Assembly (NCBI RefSeq): GCF_039537965.1 | Contig: NZ_BAABBM010000001.1 | Span: forward strand, 496,001-560,000 | Direction of reading: 5' to 3' | Length of the DNA: 64,000 bases | DNA from: Sphingomonas limnosediminicola | Lineage (GTDB): Bacteria > Pseudomonadota > Alphaproteobacteria > Sphingomonadales > Sphingomonadaceae | Shown here: in pieces, positions 31,303-40,836 of the stretch | How positions within the stretch are numbered: position 1 is the stretch's first letter | How the letters are laid out: each line of letters begins with the position of its first letter | The notes under the pieces: generated by a model | Databases searched by the model: none | Told to the model about the DNA's origin: nothing | The model's input: the letters and a program-made list of their open reading frames with translations, nothing else | Translations under genes and position numbers: made by a program

Positions 31303-33308
31303 TCCGCGGCCTCCCGGACTTCGACGCCATGGATCAACTCGTCGGAGCAGGTACGCATCGTCGGGCTGTTGCGGGTGATCGCGTTGGTCAGGAAGAAGTC
31401 GCCGATCGGATAGCGGATCGTGCCCTCAGCCTTGGCGGCGAGCTTCGGCGGCGACCACGACAGATCGATGAGGCCATCGCGTCCCAGCTGCGGATATTCC
31501 GCGATCATCCGGCTGCGAAGCTGGTCGAAGTTGTCGAACGGCAGCGTCGCGCCCGCAAGCTGCGACACCGCGCGAAGGATCGTCCAATCTTCGCGCGCCT
31601 CGCCCGGCACGAAGGCAGCCTTTTCGCCGCGCTGCACCCGTCCCTCGGTGTTGACGTAGGTGCCATGCTTCTCGGCATATGTAGCGCCGGGCAGGACGAG
31701 ATCCGCCATCCGCGCGCCATTGTCGCCGTGATGGCCGATGTAGACCTTGAATGCCCGCTTGAACTTGTCCGCGGCCACTTCGTCCGCGCCGAGCAGTAGC
31801 ACGAGGTGCGGATCAGCCGCTTCGACATCGGCTAGTCCACCCGCCTGCGCATAGCCGAGCAACAGCGATGCCATGCGCGACGCGGAGGTATGCAGGACGT
31901 TGAAACCGTTCCAGCCCTCGCGAACGAGGTTCATCGGCTGAACCAACCCGAGCGCCGCGCCAAGCCCGCCAGCCGCCAGCGCGCCGGCACCGACGATGAC
32001 CGCTGGCCGCTGGGCCGCGGCGAATGCGTCCTTCACCTGCTTCGGCAGCTTGCCGAGCAGCTTGAGGTCGTCGCCGAGCCACTCAACCTTCATGCCGAGG
32101 TCGATCTGCGGCCCAATGCCGAAAATCTTGCCGCCCTTGCGCGCGACCTTGCGGACACGGGTGGCGATTAGCGGGGCTTCCCAGCGAATGTTCGATCCGA
32201 CCAAAAGGATTACGTCGGCATTTTCGATGCCCGCGATGGTCGAATTGAACGCGACAGCGGAGAGGCTGGTGACGTCGTAGTTCAGCCCCGTCTGGCGCCC
32301 TTCGAGCAGCGTCGAACCCTGCGTCTCTAGGAGCTTCTTCGCCGCGTACATCGTCTCCGCGTCGAGCAGGTCGCCGGCAATCGCCGCGACCTTCGAACCG
32401 GCTTTGATCAGTCGCTTGGCGAAGATGTCGAGCGCTTCCGTCCAGCTCGCCTCGCGCAGCTTGCCCTTTTCGCGCACCCACGGGCGGTCGAGGCGGTTGC
32501 GTACCAGCGCGTCCACGTGATGGCGCGTCTTGTCGCTGATCCACTCCTCGTTCACGTCCTCGTTGATGCGCGGGAGGATGCGCATCACCTGCCTCTGGCG
32601 GACGTCGAGGCGGATGTTCGATCCGACCGCGTCCATCACGTCGATGCCGGCCACGCGGCGAAGCTCCCACGGCCGCTGCTCGAATAGCTGCGGCTTCTGC
32701 AGCAGCGCACCGACCGGGCAGACGTCGGCGAGATTGCCCGCCAGTTCGCCGTGAATCGTGCGCTCAAGGTAGGTCGTGATCTGGCTGTCCTCGCCGCGGT
32801 AGAGCATGCCAATCTCTTCGGCGCCGGCGACTTCTTCCGAGAACCGGATGCAGCGCGTGCACTGGATGCAGCGGGTCATCGACGTCTTGATGACCGGGCC
32901 CATGTACTTGTCGTCGACCGCGCGCTTATTCTCTTCGTAGCGCGAGCCACTGCGGCCGTAGGCCATCGCTTGGTCCTGCAGGTCGCACTCGCCGCCCTGG
33001 TCGCAAATCGGGCAGTCGAGCGGGTGGTTGATGAGCAGGAACTCCATCACCCCTTCGCGCGCCCTCTTCACCATCGGCGTGTCGGTGCGGATCGTCTGGC
33101 CGTCGGCAGCCGGAAGTGCGCAGCTCGCCTGCGGCTTGGGCGGGCCGGGCGCGACTTCGACGAGGCACATGCGGCAATTGCCGGCGATCGACAGCCGCTC
33201 GTGATAGCAGAAGCGCGGAATCTCCTTGCCCGCAAGCTCGCAAGCCTGGAGCACGGTCGCGCCCTGCGGGACCTCGATCTCGACGCCGTCTACGATGACC
33301 TTGGGCAT
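31299..33308 (-). CDS. nuoG: NADH-quinone oxidoreductase subunit G
   Basis: Peripheral-arm iron-sulfur subunit, 669 residues from the ATG at 33308, whose A is shared with the nuoF TAA (TAATG). The N-terminal [2Fe-2S] ferredoxin-like domain has [17 protein letters not shown] His-coordinated cluster motif is [18 protein letters not shown], and a [4Fe-4S] motif is [13 protein letters not shown]. The long molybdopterin-oxidoreductase-like domain follows, lacking cofactor function as in other NuoG proteins. Frames starting further upstream only read through nuoF in another phase. Confidence 0.97.
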   Translation of the reverse strand: MPKVIVDGVEIEVPQGATVLQACELAGKEIPRFCYHERLSIAGNCRMCLVEVAPGPPKPQASCALPAADGQTIRTDTPMVKRAREGVMEFLLINHPLDCPICDQGGECDLQDQAMAYGRSGSRYEENKRAVDDKYMGPVIKTSMTRCIQCTRCIRFSEEVAGAEEIGMLYRGEDSQITTYLERTIHGELAGNLADVCPVGALLQKPQLFEQRPWELRRVAGIDVMDAVGSNIRLDVRQRQVMRILPRINEDVNEEWISDKTRHHVDALVRNRLDRPWVREKGKLREASWTEALDIFAKRLIKAGSKVAAIAGDLLDAETMYAAKKLLETQGSTLLEGRQTGLNYDVTSLSAVAFNSTIAGIENADVILLVGSNIRWEAPLIATRVRKVARKGGKIFGIGPQIDLGMKVEWLGDDLKLLGKLPKQVKDAFAAAQRPAVIVGAGALAAGGLGAALGLVQPMNLVREGWNGFNVLHTSASRMASLLLGYAQAGGLADVEAADPHLVLLLGADEVAADKFKRAFKVYIGHHGDNGARMADLVLPGATYAEKHGTYVNTEGRVQRGEKAAFVPGEAREDWTILRAVSQLAGATLPFDNFDQLRSRMIAEYPQLGRDGLIDLSWSPPKLAAKAEGTIRYPIGDFFLTNAITRNSPTMRTCSDELIHGVEVREAAE

Positions 33309-34618
33309 TACTCGGCCGCCTCCAGCATGCCGCGGGCGGTGCGCTCGGCGATGCGGCGCTCCAGCTCTGGGCGGAAGTGGCGGACAAGGCCTTGGATCGG
33401 CCATGCGGCGGCGTCGCCGAGCGCGCAGATGGTGTGGCCTTCGACCTGCTTGGTGACGTCGAGCAGCTTGTCGATGTCGGCGACTTCGGCATCGCCCTCG
33501 CCCAGGCGCTCCATCATGCGCCACATCCAGCCGGTGCCTTCGCGGCACGGCGTGCACTGGCCGCAGCTCTCGTGCTTGTAGAAATAGCTGATACGGCTGA
33601 TCGCGCGGACGATATCTGTCGACTTGTCCATGACGATGACCGCAGCGGTGCCGAGGCCCGAACCGAGCGCCTTCAGCCCGTCAAAGTCCATCGGCGCGTC
33701 CATAATCTCTGCAGCCGGCACCAGCGGCACCGACGATCCGCCCGGGATCACCGCAAGCAGATTGTCCCAGCCGCCACGGATGCCGCCGCCGTGGCGGTCG
33801 ATCAACTCGCGAAACGGGATGCTCATCGATTCCTCGACGACGCACGGCGTATTGATGTGGCCCGACAGCTGGAACAGCTTCGTGCCCTCGTTCTTCTCGC
33901 GGCCGATGCTGGCGAACCATTCCGGCGTGCGACGGAGGATCGTCGGGACGACCGCGATGCTCTCGACGTTGTTGACCGTCGTCGGGCAGCCGTAGAGGCC
34001 CGCGCCGGCCGGGAACGGCGGCTTCAGGCGCGGCTTGCCCTGCTTGCCTTCGAGGCTTTCGAGCATCGCCGTTTCTTCACCGCAAATGTAGGCGCCGGCG
34101 CCGCGGTGGACGAAGAGGTCGAAATCGTAGCCGGCGCCAGCTGCGTTCTTGCCAAGCAACCCGGCATCATACGCCTCGGCAACGGCGCGCTCCAACACGC
34201 GGGATTCCTGGATGAATTCGCCGCGGATGTAGATGTAGCCGGCACGTGCCCGCATCGCGAAGCCGGCGATGAGAGCGCCCTCGATCAGCTTGTGCGGATC
34301 GTGACGGATGATCTCGCGGTCCTTGCACGAACCGGGCTCTGACTCGTCGGCGTTGATGACGAGGAAGTTGGGCTTTCCGGGCTTCGGCTCCTTGGGCATG
34401 AAGCCCCACTTCATGCCGGTTGGGAAGCCCGCGCCGCCGCGGCCGCGCAGGCCCGACGCCTTCACCTTATCGATGATGGCATCCTGGCCGATGGCCATGA
34501 GTCCCTTCGTATCGTCCCAATCCCCGCGCGCCTTCGCGGCCTTCAGCCACGGCTCCTGGAAGCCGTACACATTGGTGAAGATGCGGTCCTTGTCCGCCAG
34601 CGGCCCGGTGTAGCCCAT
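33308..34618 (-). CDS. nuoF: NADH-quinone oxidoreductase subunit F
   Basis: The NADH- and FMN-binding subunit, 436 residues. The FMN/NADH signature [17 protein letters not shown] lies near residue 60. The conserved Glu-rich [13 protein letters not shown] and [15 protein letters not shown] follow. The [4Fe-4S] motif [15 protein letters not shown] is near residue 345. The start ATG at 34618 overlaps the stop of the tiny upstream membrane ORF (TGATG), so its translation is probably coupled to that ORF and not directly to nuoE. Confidence 0.97.
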   Translation of the reverse strand: MGYTGPLADKDRIFTNVYGFQEPWLKAAKARGDWDDTKGLMAIGQDAIIDKVKASGLRGRGGAGFPTGMKWGFMPKEPKPGKPNFLVINADESEPGSCKDREIIRHDPHKLIEGALIAGFAMRARAGYIYIRGEFIQESRVLERAVAEAYDAGLLGKNAAGAGYDFDLFVHRGAGAYICGEETAMLESLEGKQGKPRLKPPFPAGAGLYGCPTTVNNVESIAVVPTILRRTPEWFASIGREKNEGTKLFQLSGHINTPCVVEESMSIPFRELIDRHGGGIRGGWDNLLAVIPGGSSVPLVPAAEIMDAPMDFDGLKALGSGLGTAAVIVMDKSTDIVRAISRISYFYKHESCGQCTPCREGTGWMWRMMERLGEGDAEVADIDKLLDVTKQVEGHTICALGDAAAWPIQGLVRHFRPELERRIAERTARGMLEAAE

Positions 34619-34758
34619 CAGAATGCCCCCGACTGATGCGCGATGAACAGCGCCACCAGAACAACCAGCGCGAGCACCGCGAACTTCGTGATGCCGGCGA
34701 CGAACCGGAACGCCAGGAAGGCAAGCACAACGGCGACGAGGATGGCTAGAATCGTCAT
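34618..34758 (-). CDS. Tiny membrane ORF between nuoE and nuoF (second)
   Basis: A 46-residue frame reading [19 protein letters not shown], then [20 protein letters not shown] and AHQSGAF. Two hydrophobic helices are separated by a short turn with Arg and Lys. The ATG overlaps the stop of the upstream tiny ORF (ATGA) and the TGA overlaps the nuoF ATG (TGATG), so it is embedded in the translational coupling of the operon. Third codon positions are GC-rich like those of its neighbours. Not one of the 14 core Nuo subunits; no known family recognised. It may be a small accessory or assembly protein of complex I. Confidence 0.65.
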   Translation of the reverse strand: MTILAILVAVVLAFLAFRFVAGITKFAVLALVVLVALFIAHQSGAF

Positions 34759-34913
34759 TTGATCCGCCCTTGGTCGTTGTTCCGGCCAAGCTTGTTCTGC
34801 GCTAACATGAAGATGCCGACGCACAACGCGACAATGATTGCGATTTTCAGGATCTTGAGCACGATGCCGAGGAGCAGGATGCCGATCACGATGGCGATGA
34901 TAACGCCGATCAT
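34755..34913 (-). CDS. Tiny membrane ORF between nuoE and nuoF (first)
   Basis: A 52-residue frame reading [20 protein letters not shown] and then [20 protein letters not shown], with a basic C-terminus ([12 protein letters not shown]). It has one long or two short hydrophobic segments. The ATG overlaps the nuoE TGA by four bases (ATGA), and its TGA overlaps the ATG of the next tiny ORF in the same way. No family recognised. The tight coupling to nuoE and nuoF suggests a product made in proportion to complex I; a purely leader-like role in coupling translation is also possible. Confidence 0.65.
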   Translation of the reverse strand: MIGVIIAIVIGILLLGIVLKILKIAIIVALCVGIFMLAQNKLGRNNDQGRIK

Positions 34914-35611
34914 TGCGCGCCCTCCCCGACCAGTCCGGCGGTGGCGGTCCACTGCGGGCGATAATCGTAGTTGCGCTCGGCCATCTTCTTCAGCGTGGTC
35001 GGGCCGCCTTCGGGGCAGCTCGTCTGGCGATCGACCCGTGGGCCCGGCTTGGGCGTCTGGCCGGCGGCGAGCGCGTCGAGGATCTTGCCCATGCTCTCCT
35101 CGGTCAGGTCCTCGTAATTGTCGTCGTTGATCTGGACCATCGGCGCGTTGGCGCAGGCGCCCAAGCACTCGACCTCCGTCAGCGTGAACAGGCCGTCATC
35201 GGTAGTCTTGCCCTTCTTGAGGCCGCGCTTCGAGCACGCCGTGAAGACGTCGTCGGACCCGCGCAGCATGCACGGCGTCGTCCCGCACACCTGCACGTGG
35301 AAACGGCCGACCGGCTCTAGGTTGAACATGGTGTAGAAGGTCGCGACTTCGAGCACGCGTATGTACGAGGTGTCGAGCTCCTTCGCGACGAACTCCATCA
35401 CGGGGATAGGCAACCACCCTTGGGTGTTCGTCTCTGCCCCAACCTGACGCTGAGCGAGATCAAGCAACGGTATCACCGCTGAGACCTGCCGGCCTTCCGG
35501 ATATTGGGCGATAATCTCCCGGGCGCGCTTCGCATGCGCGTCCGTCCACTGGAAACCTTCCCACCGGGCGCGCTGCTCTGGGCTGTCGAGAATGCCTGCC
35601 TGGCCGGCCAT
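34910..35611 (-). CDS. nuoE: NADH-quinone oxidoreductase subunit E
   Basis: A 233-residue thioredoxin-fold subunit with one [2Fe-2S] cluster. Ligands appear in VCGTTPCMLRGSDDV and VECLGACANAPMVQINDDNY. The N-terminal helical part has YPEGRQVSAVIPLLDLAQRQ. The C-terminal ~60 residues (GQTPKPGPRVDRQTSCPEGG onward) form an alphaproteobacterial-type extension with an extra Cys. The ATG at 35611 overlaps the nuoD TAA by one base; longer frames upstream only read nuoD out of phase. Confidence 0.97.
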   Translation of the reverse strand: MAGQAGILDSPEQRARWEGFQWTDAHAKRAREIIAQYPEGRQVSAVIPLLDLAQRQVGAETNTQGWLPIPVMEFVAKELDTSYIRVLEVATFYTMFNLEPVGRFHVQVCGTTPCMLRGSDDVFTACSKRGLKKGKTTDDGLFTLTEVECLGACANAPMVQINDDNYEDLTEESMGKILDALAAGQTPKPGPRVDRQTSCPEGGPTTLKKMAERNYDYRPQWTATAGLVGEGAQ

Positions 35612-36888
35612 TAGCGATCCACCTCTCCGAAGACGATGTCGATGGCGGAGAGCACGGCAGTCGTGTCCGCGAGCATGTGGCCCTTCATCATGAAGTCCAT
35701 CGCCTGGAGGTGCGAGAAGCCGGTCGGGCGGATCTTGCACCGGTACGGCTTGTTGGTGCCGTCGGCGACGAGATAGACGCCGAACTCGCCCTTGGGACTC
35801 TCCGTGGCGACGTACACTTCTCCGGCCGGCACGTGATAGCCTTCGGTGTAGAGCTTGAAGTGGTGAATGAGCGCCTCCATCGAGGTCTTCATCTCGGCGC
35901 GCGACGGCGGGAATACCTTGCGGTCCTCGCTGCCGACCGGCCCCTTCGGCATTTCCTTCAGGCACTGACGCATGATCTTCGCCGACTGCCGCACTTCCTC
36001 CACGCGGACCATGAAGCGGTCGTAGCAGTCGCCGTTGGTGCCGACCGGAATCTCGAAATCCATGCGATCATAGACTTCATACGGCTGCGAGCGGCGGATA
36101 TCCCACGGAATGCCGGCCGCGCGGATCATCGGGCCGGAAAAGCCCCAGCGAATAGCGTCTTCCTTGCTGACCGTGCCGATGTCGACGTTACGCTGCTTGA
36201 AGATGCGGTTGTCGGCGACCAGGCTGACGGCGTCTTCGAACAGCTTCAGCCGGTTGTCGAGGAAGTCGCCGAGGTCGACGAGCATCTTCTCGGTCAGGTC
36301 GTAGCGGACACCGCCGACGCGGAAGTAGTTTGCGTGCATGCGCGCCCCGGACGCGCGCTCGTAGAACTGGAGTGTGTCCTCGCGCACCTCGAACATCCAC
36401 AAGTTTGGCGTCATCGCGCCCACATCCATGATGTGGCTGCCAAGGTTCAGCATGTGGTTGGAGATGCGGGTTAGCTCCGCCATCAACGTGCGGATGTACT
36501 GGGCGCGAATGGGGATCTCGAGGCCCATCAGCTTCTCGACCGCGAGAACGAAGCTATGCTCCATGCACATCGGCGAGCAGTAATCGAGGCGATCGAAATA
36601 AGGCAGCGCCTGCGCGTAGGTCTTGTACTCGATCAGCTTCTCGGTGCCGCGGTGGAGCAGCCCGATGTGCGGATCCACCCGCTCCACGATCTCGCCGTCG
36701 AGCTCCATGATCAGGCGAAGCACGCCGTGCGCGGCCGGGTGCTGCGGGCCAAAGTTGATCGTGTAATTGCTGATCGCCTCGTCGCCGGGATCGCACGGGT
36801 GGCCGAGCGCGGCGCCCTGCCCGCCTGCGCCGACCTCGACCTCGACGCGCCGCTTCCTGGGGTGAAGATCAGTGCGGGTATCGGTCAC
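35611..36888 (-). CDS. nuoD: NADH-quinone oxidoreductase subunit D
   Basis: The 49-kDa-type subunit of complex I, 425 residues, contributing to the quinone site. Conserved [39 protein letters not shown] and [15 protein letters not shown] are present. The end ([27 protein letters not shown]) is typical. The first ~38 residues before NYTINFG form a charged, Gly-rich leader ([15 protein letters not shown]) that is longer than usual. The ATG at 36888 overlaps the nuoC stop by four bases and is the start that fits the operon. Confidence 0.96.
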   Translation of the reverse strand: MTDTRTDLHPRKRRVEVEVGAGGQGAALGHPCDPGDEAISNYTINFGPQHPAAHGVLRLIMELDGEIVERVDPHIGLLHRGTEKLIEYKTYAQALPYFDRLDYCSPMCMEHSFVLAVEKLMGLEIPIRAQYIRTLMAELTRISNHMLNLGSHIMDVGAMTPNLWMFEVREDTLQFYERASGARMHANYFRVGGVRYDLTEKMLVDLGDFLDNRLKLFEDAVSLVADNRIFKQRNVDIGTVSKEDAIRWGFSGPMIRAAGIPWDIRRSQPYEVYDRMDFEIPVGTNGDCYDRFMVRVEEVRQSAKIMRQCLKEMPKGPVGSEDRKVFPPSRAEMKTSMEALIHHFKLYTEGYHVPAGEVYVATESPKGEFGVYLVADGTNKPYRCKIRPTGFSHLQAMDFMMKGHMLADTTAVLSAIDIVFGEVDR

Positions 36889-37736
36889 GGCTTCTTGGCT
36901 TTCGGCTTCTTGCTGACTTCGCTTGCCGCCTTAGCCGCGCGCGGCTTGCGCGCTTCCTTGGTCGCCTGGGCATCGGCCGGCGTGCCGCCGCCGGTTTGGG
37001 CTGGCGTCTCGGTCGTCTTCGGCGTCTTTGCCTCTGCTTTCGGGTTCGCGCTCTTGGGAGAAGGAGCGTTCGGCGCCGGTGCGGGCGACGGCGCGCCAGC
37101 CGCCTCGGCGGTCGCCTTCTCATCCCCGGGCAGATGATATTCCGGGCCTTCCCACGGCATCAGGAAGTCGAACGTGCGGAAGTCCTGCGGGAGGGAGACC
37201 GGCTCGTAAACTACGCGCTTCTCGGCTTCCGAATAACGCAGCTCGACATGGCCGGTCAGCGGGAAATCCTTGCGGAATGGGTGCCCCTCGAAACCATAGT
37301 CTGTGAGGATGCGGCGAAGGTCCGGATTGCCGCTGAACGGCACGCCGTACATGTCGAACACCTCGCGCTCTAGCCAGCCCGCGACCGGCCAAAGGCCCGT
37401 CACGCTGGGCACCGGGGTCGCCTCGTCGGTCGTGACCTTCACCTTGATGCGCCGGTTCCTGGTCAGCGACAGCAGGCAGTAATTGACGTCGAACCGCTCG
37501 GGCCGCTCGGGGTAATCGACCCCGGCAATCTCCATCAGCTGCTGATATTCCAGGCCCGGCGTGTCGCGCAGGGCCCGACACACATCAACGATCGCATCGC
37601 GCTGAACGGTCAGCGTGATCTCGCCGACATGCTCGACGGCATCGAGAAGTGAGTCGCCAAGCGCCTTCCGCGCAGCGTCGGTTACGCCGGCGTCCGAAGC
37701 CATCTTCGGCACGTGAGTTGCGAGCTGGACGGCCAT
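36885..37736 (-). CDS. nuoC: NADH-quinone oxidoreductase subunit C with long Ala/Lys/Pro tail
   Basis: The 30-kDa-type subunit of complex I, 283 residues. The core (1-200) has the signature region [20 protein letters not shown] followed by [20 protein letters not shown] and [18 protein letters not shown]. After [14 protein letters not shown] about 80 residues are low-complexity Ala/Pro/Lys/Thr (for example [20 protein letters not shown] and ending KKPKAKKP). The tail is predicted to be disordered and strongly basic at the end. It is separate from nuoD, not fused as in gamma-proteobacteria. Confidence 0.96.
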   Translation of the reverse strand: MAVQLATHVPKMASDAGVTDAARKALGDSLLDAVEHVGEITLTVQRDAIVDVCRALRDTPGLEYQQLMEIAGVDYPERPERFDVNYCLLSLTRNRRIKVKVTTDEATPVPSVTGLWPVAGWLEREVFDMYGVPFSGNPDLRRILTDYGFEGHPFRKDFPLTGHVELRYSEAEKRVVYEPVSLPQDFRTFDFLMPWEGPEYHLPGDEKATAEAAGAPSPAPAPNAPSPKSANPKAEAKTPKTTETPAQTGGGTPADAQATKEARKPRAAKAASEVSKKPKAKKP

Positions 37737-38317
37737 TAGCGCTCGATCGTCCCTTCCCGGCGAATCTTCCGCTGAAGCTGTAGGATTCCGTACAAGAGTG
37801 CTTCAGCAGTCGGCGGGCAGCCCGGCACATAGATGTCGACCGGCACGATCCGGTCGCAGCCGCGAACGACGCTGTAGCTGTAGTGGTAGTAGCCGCCGCC
37901 GTTGGCGCAACTGCCCATCGAGATGACGTAGCGAGGCTCCGACATTTGGTCGTAAACCCGGCGCAGCGCCGGCGCCATCTTGTTGCACAGCGTGCCGGCG
38001 ACGATCATCACATCCGACTGACGCGGGCTCGCGCGCGGCGCGGCGCCAAACCGTTCAAGGTCGTAGCGCGGCATGTTTACATGGATCATCTCGACCGCGC
38101 AGCAGGCCAAGCCGAAGGTCATCCACCACAACGAGCCGGTACGTGCCCAGGTGAACAGGTCCTCAGCCGTCGTGACCATGAACCCCTTCTCGTCGAGGTT
38201 CCGGCGAAGTTCCTCGAGATGCTTCTTGTCGATGTCCCCGGGGACCAGACCGGCCAGGCGAGCAAGCTCTTCCTCAGTCGGCATCGGGTCTTCGCTGGGG
38301 CGGAGCATTACTCCCAT
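37736..38317 (-). CDS. nuoB: NADH-quinone oxidoreductase subunit B
   Basis: Carries the terminal [4Fe-4S] cluster N2 that reduces quinone. With the ATG at 38317 it has 193 residues ([10 protein letters not shown]...). A second in-frame ATG at 38308 overlaps the nuoA stop (TAATG) and is equally possible. Cluster ligands are in [13 protein letters not shown] (tandem Cys), [15 protein letters not shown] and [15 protein letters not shown]. The conserved [20 protein letters not shown] is present. The stop overlaps the nuoC start. Confidence 0.97.
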   Translation of the reverse strand: MGVMLRPSEDPMPTEEELARLAGLVPGDIDKKHLEELRRNLDEKGFMVTTAEDLFTWARTGSLWWMTFGLACCAVEMIHVNMPRYDLERFGAAPRASPRQSDVMIVAGTLCNKMAPALRRVYDQMSEPRYVISMGSCANGGGYYHYSYSVVRGCDRIVPVDIYVPGCPPTAEALLYGILQLQRKIRREGTIER

Positions 38318-38685
38318 TCGAGCGCTCCCTTCTTCCAGGCGTAAGCAAGGCCAAGGCCAAGCTCGATCAGGAAGAGGACCATCGCGGTCCATCCGGTCCA
38401 CTTGGTGAAGTCGAGGCTGACCGCCCAGGGGAACAGGAACGCCGCTTCAAGATCGAAGACGATGAACAGGATCGCGACCAAGTAGAAGCGCACGTCGAAC
38501 TCGGCCCGCGCGTCTTCGAACGCCGGGAAGCCGCACTCATATTCGCTGAGCTTCGCAGGGTCCGGCTTATGCGAACCCGTGAGCCGCGAAACGATCATCG
38601 GCAGCACGACGAACGCCGTGGACAGACCCAGGGCGATCAAGAGGAACAAGAGGATCGGCAGGTAGCCTGCGGCGACGCTTGCCAA
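38308..38685 (-). CDS. nuoA: NADH-quinone oxidoreductase subunit A
   Basis: A three-helix membrane subunit and the first gene of the operon. From TTG at 38685 it has 125 residues. That start is chosen because GGAG lies eight bases upstream and the product then begins just before the first membrane helix ([20 protein letters not shown]). The loop [20 protein letters not shown] carries the conserved Cys and acidic residues, and [15 protein letters not shown] sequence ([19 protein letters not shown]) is the second helix. The operon promoter should lie in 38686-38760. Confidence 0.95.
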   Translation of the reverse strand: MASVAAGYLPILLFLLIALGLSTAFVVLPMIVSRLTGSHKPDPAKLSEYECGFPAFEDARAEFDVRFYLVAILFIVFDLEAAFLFPWAVSLDFTKWTGWTAMVLFLIELGLGLAYAWKKGALEWE

Positions 38686-38760
38686 GGGGAATACTCCAGG
38701 GGTCGAAAAACTTGGCGGGTCTCTAGGCCAGCGAGTTGCGGGCCGCAACCGTCTGGAACA

Positions 38761-39573
38761 CTATCTCACCGCTCCGGCGATCAGTTTGTGCAAGCGCGAA
38801 TGGATGTCGCCGTTGGCAGCGACATATTCGCCTCGCTTGAACATCTGGTCGGAGCCTCGGTAGTCGGTGACGTAACCGCCGGCTTCGCGAACCAGCAGGG
38901 TGCCGGCCGCCGTGTCCCACAGGTCGAGATCGTCCTCCCAGAACCCGTCCATGCGCCCGGCGGCGACCCAAGCGAGGTCCAGCGCCGCGGAGCCGAAACG
39001 CCGAATTCCCGCCACTTGCGGCGCCACGTTGGCGTAGATCTTCGCCCACTGCTCCGGACTGCCACGGCCGATGAACGGAATTCCCGTCCCGATCACGCAA
39101 TCGGCAAGGTCGCGGCGTGCCGACACGCGCAGTCGTGCGTCCTGGAGCCAGGCGCCTCTGCCCTTTTCGGCCCAAAAGCCCTCATCGGTGAGGGGCTGGT
39201 AGACGAGCCCTTGCGTGATCTCGCTGCCGCCGCCGGGCTTCCGCTCCTCGACCGCAATCGAGATCGAGAAGTGCGGAATGCCGTGCAGGAAGTTGGTCGT
39301 TCCATCGAGCGGATCGACTACCCAGCGGGGCTTGTCGGGATTACCCTCGATTTCCCCACCTTCCTCAAGCAGCATGCCCCAGTCGGGGCGCGCAGTGCGA
39401 AGTTCCTCGACAATCGTCTGCTCGGCCCGCTTGTCAGCCATCGAGACGAAGTCACCCGGCCCCTTGCGGCTGACCTGCAACTGCTCGACTTCGCCGAAGT
39501 CGCGCCGAAGCCGCGGCGCCGCCTTGCGGGCAGCGCGCGTCATGACGGTGATCAGGCCGGAGTGGGATACCAA
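38761..39573 (-). CDS. suhB: Inositol monophosphatase family protein
   Basis: Mg2+-dependent phosphatase of the IMPase/SuhB family, 270 residues. Metal ligands are in LLEEGGEIEG (Glu pair) and WVVDPLDGTTNFLHG, the family signature. The C-terminal signature DLDLWDTAAGTLLVREAGGY is intact. Likely substrates are myo-inositol phosphate or related sugar phosphates; SuhB also has an rRNA transcription role in enterobacteria, which cannot be judged here. The gene lies 12 bp downstream of efp and is followed by the nuo operon 75 bp further on. Confidence 0.95.
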   Translation of the reverse strand: MVSHSGLITVMTRAARKAAPRLRRDFGEVEQLQVSRKGPGDFVSMADKRAEQTIVEELRTARPDWGMLLEEGGEIEGNPDKPRWVVDPLDGTTNFLHGIPHFSISIAVEERKPGGGSEITQGLVYQPLTDEGFWAEKGRGAWLQDARLRVSARRDLADCVIGTGIPFIGRGSPEQWAKIYANVAPQVAGIRRFGSAALDLAWVAAGRMDGFWEDDLDLWDTAAGTLLVREAGGYVTDYRGSDQMFKRGEYVAANGDIHSRLHKLIAGAVR

Positions 39574-39585
39574 GTCAGTTCTGCC

Positions 39586-40149
39586 TTAGTCGGCGCGGCG
39601 AACGTATTCGCGATTGTAAACGTCGACGACGATGCGGGTTCCGGCCGTGATGTGCGGCGGCACGAGAACCTTCACGCCATTGTCGAGCACCGCGGGCTTG
39701 TAGCTGGACGACGCCGTCTGACCCTTCACGACCGCGTCGGCTTCGGTGATGGTCGCTTCGACCTGGTCGGGAAGCTGAACGCTGATCGGCCGCTCATTGT
39801 AGAGCTCCATCACCACGTCCATGCCGTCCTGGAGGAAGTCGCCGGCTTCGCCGAGCAAGTCGGCGGGCAGGCTGATCTGCTCGTAATTTTCCTTATCCAT
39901 GAAGGTCAGCATGTCGCCGTCATGGAAGAGGAACTGGTAGTCCTTGGTGTCCAGGCGGACGCGCTCGACCGTCTCGGCGGAGCGGAAGCGAACGTTGGTC
40001 TTGCGGCCGTCGATGAGGTTCTTCATCTCGACCTGCATGTAGGCGCCGCCCTTGCCGGGCTGGGTGTGCTGGATCTTTACGGCGCGCCAAATGCCGCCTT
40101 CATATTCGATGATGTTGCCGGGACGGATGTCCACGCCGCTGATCTTCAT
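39586..40149 (-). CDS. efp: Translation elongation factor P
   Basis: Relieves ribosome stalling at consecutive prolines. It has 187 residues in three beta-barrel domains: KOW-like N-terminal (1-65), a central OB domain and a C-terminal OB domain. The functional lysine at the tip of domain I is Lys33 in [11 protein letters not shown]. The C-terminal [20 protein letters not shown] signature is present. The lysine environment fits modification by EpmA/EpmB-type or no modification; no modification genes are in the window. It probably forms an operon with suhB. Confidence 0.97.
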   Translation of the reverse strand: MKISGVDIRPGNIIEYEGGIWRAVKIQHTQPGKGGAYMQVEMKNLIDGRKTNVRFRSAETVERVRLDTKDYQFLFHDGDMLTFMDKENYEQISLPADLLGEAGDFLQDGMDVVMELYNERPISVQLPDQVEATITEADAVVKGQTASSSYKPAVLDNGVKVLVPPHITAGTRIVVDVYNREYVRRAD

Positions 40150-40208
40150 GGGATCGCCTGCCTGATTGAACTAAGTGGAAAGAGCCGGCGCGGCCTCTAG
40201 CCGCTGAC

Positions 40209-40826
40209 CTATTTCCCGGCAAGCAGCGGATAGGGATTGATTGCCGTTCCCTGCCACCAGCGCTCGCCCTGCCCCATCGTGTTTACCGCAAAATGCAGGT
40301 GTGGGCCGTCGGGGCTGGCGTCGCCAGTATGACCGACCTGTCCGATGACCTGGCCGCGCTTCACTTGCTGGCCCTCGTGCAAGCCGGGCGCGTAAGCCGA
40401 AAGGTGTGCGTAATAGTACATCCACCTCCGGTCCGGTGAGCGCTCATAGATCGTGGTGCCGCCGCGGACGCTGTTGAACAGCTTCTCGATCGTGCCGTCG
40501 GCCGTGGCGATAACCGGTGTTCCTTCGGCGGCCATGATATCGATCGCGTCGTGCCTTCGACCTGTGCCACGTGCCGCATCGTAGGTGTCGGTGAGCTGAT
40601 CGGGCTTTATGCCTGCCACCGGGAGAGCGAGGCCAACGGGCCCGACCACGACCTGCTCGGCAACGACGACCGGCGCTGCCCTGTCAGGCTTGACCGTCAC
40701 CAGATTGCCGCTTCGCGCCACCGATGCGGGTTGCGGGGCTACGGAACTATAGAACCAAATCCAGAATGCGCTGACGACTACAGTAGTCAGGACCGCGGTG
40801 AATGTGGCTGTAGCGGCTACCCTCAG
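40209..40826 (-). CDS. M23-family (LytM-type) peptidase, membrane anchored, CTG start
   Basis: About 205 residues from a CTG at 40826, which has an excellent ribosome-binding site (AGGAGGG, six bases upstream). That start adds an N-terminal membrane helix (FTAVLTTVVVSAFWIWFYSS), which a GTG start at 40721 would remove. The peptidase domain has RRHDAIDIMAAEGTPVIATA (zinc His/Asp), YYYAHLSAYAPGL and DGPHLHFAVN (HxH), the LytM/M23 zinc site. The likely role is peptidoglycan endopeptidase or envelope-remodelling factor in the periplasm. It lies ten bases downstream of the L,D-transpeptidase gene, another peptidoglycan enzyme. Confidence 0.85.
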   Translation of the reverse strand: MRVAATATFTAVLTTVVVSAFWIWFYSSVAPQPASVARSGNLVTVKPDRAAPVVVAEQVVVGPVGLALPVAGIKPDQLTDTYDAARGTGRRHDAIDIMAAEGTPVIATADGTIEKLFNSVRGGTTIYERSPDRRWMYYYAHLSAYAPGLHEGQQVKRGQVIGQVGHTGDASPDGPHLHFAVNTMGQGERWWQGTAINPYPLLAGK

Positions 40827-40836
40827 CTTTACCCTC

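Noticed and set aside
31299..33557. nuoG read with an 83-residue N-terminal extension.
   Set aside because: The extension is an Arg/His/Pro-rich out-of-phase reading of nuoF; the ATG at 33308 fits the TAATG junction and the ferredoxin-like domain.
38569..40200. Forward-strand open frame of over 500 codons opposite nuoA, suhB and efp.
   Set aside because: It crosses three well-defined reverse genes and is explained by their codon bias.
40171..40425. Short reverse-strand ORF overlapping the 3' part of the M23 peptidase gene.
   Set aside because: Out of phase with the peptidase, whose zinc motifs lie in the same DNA.
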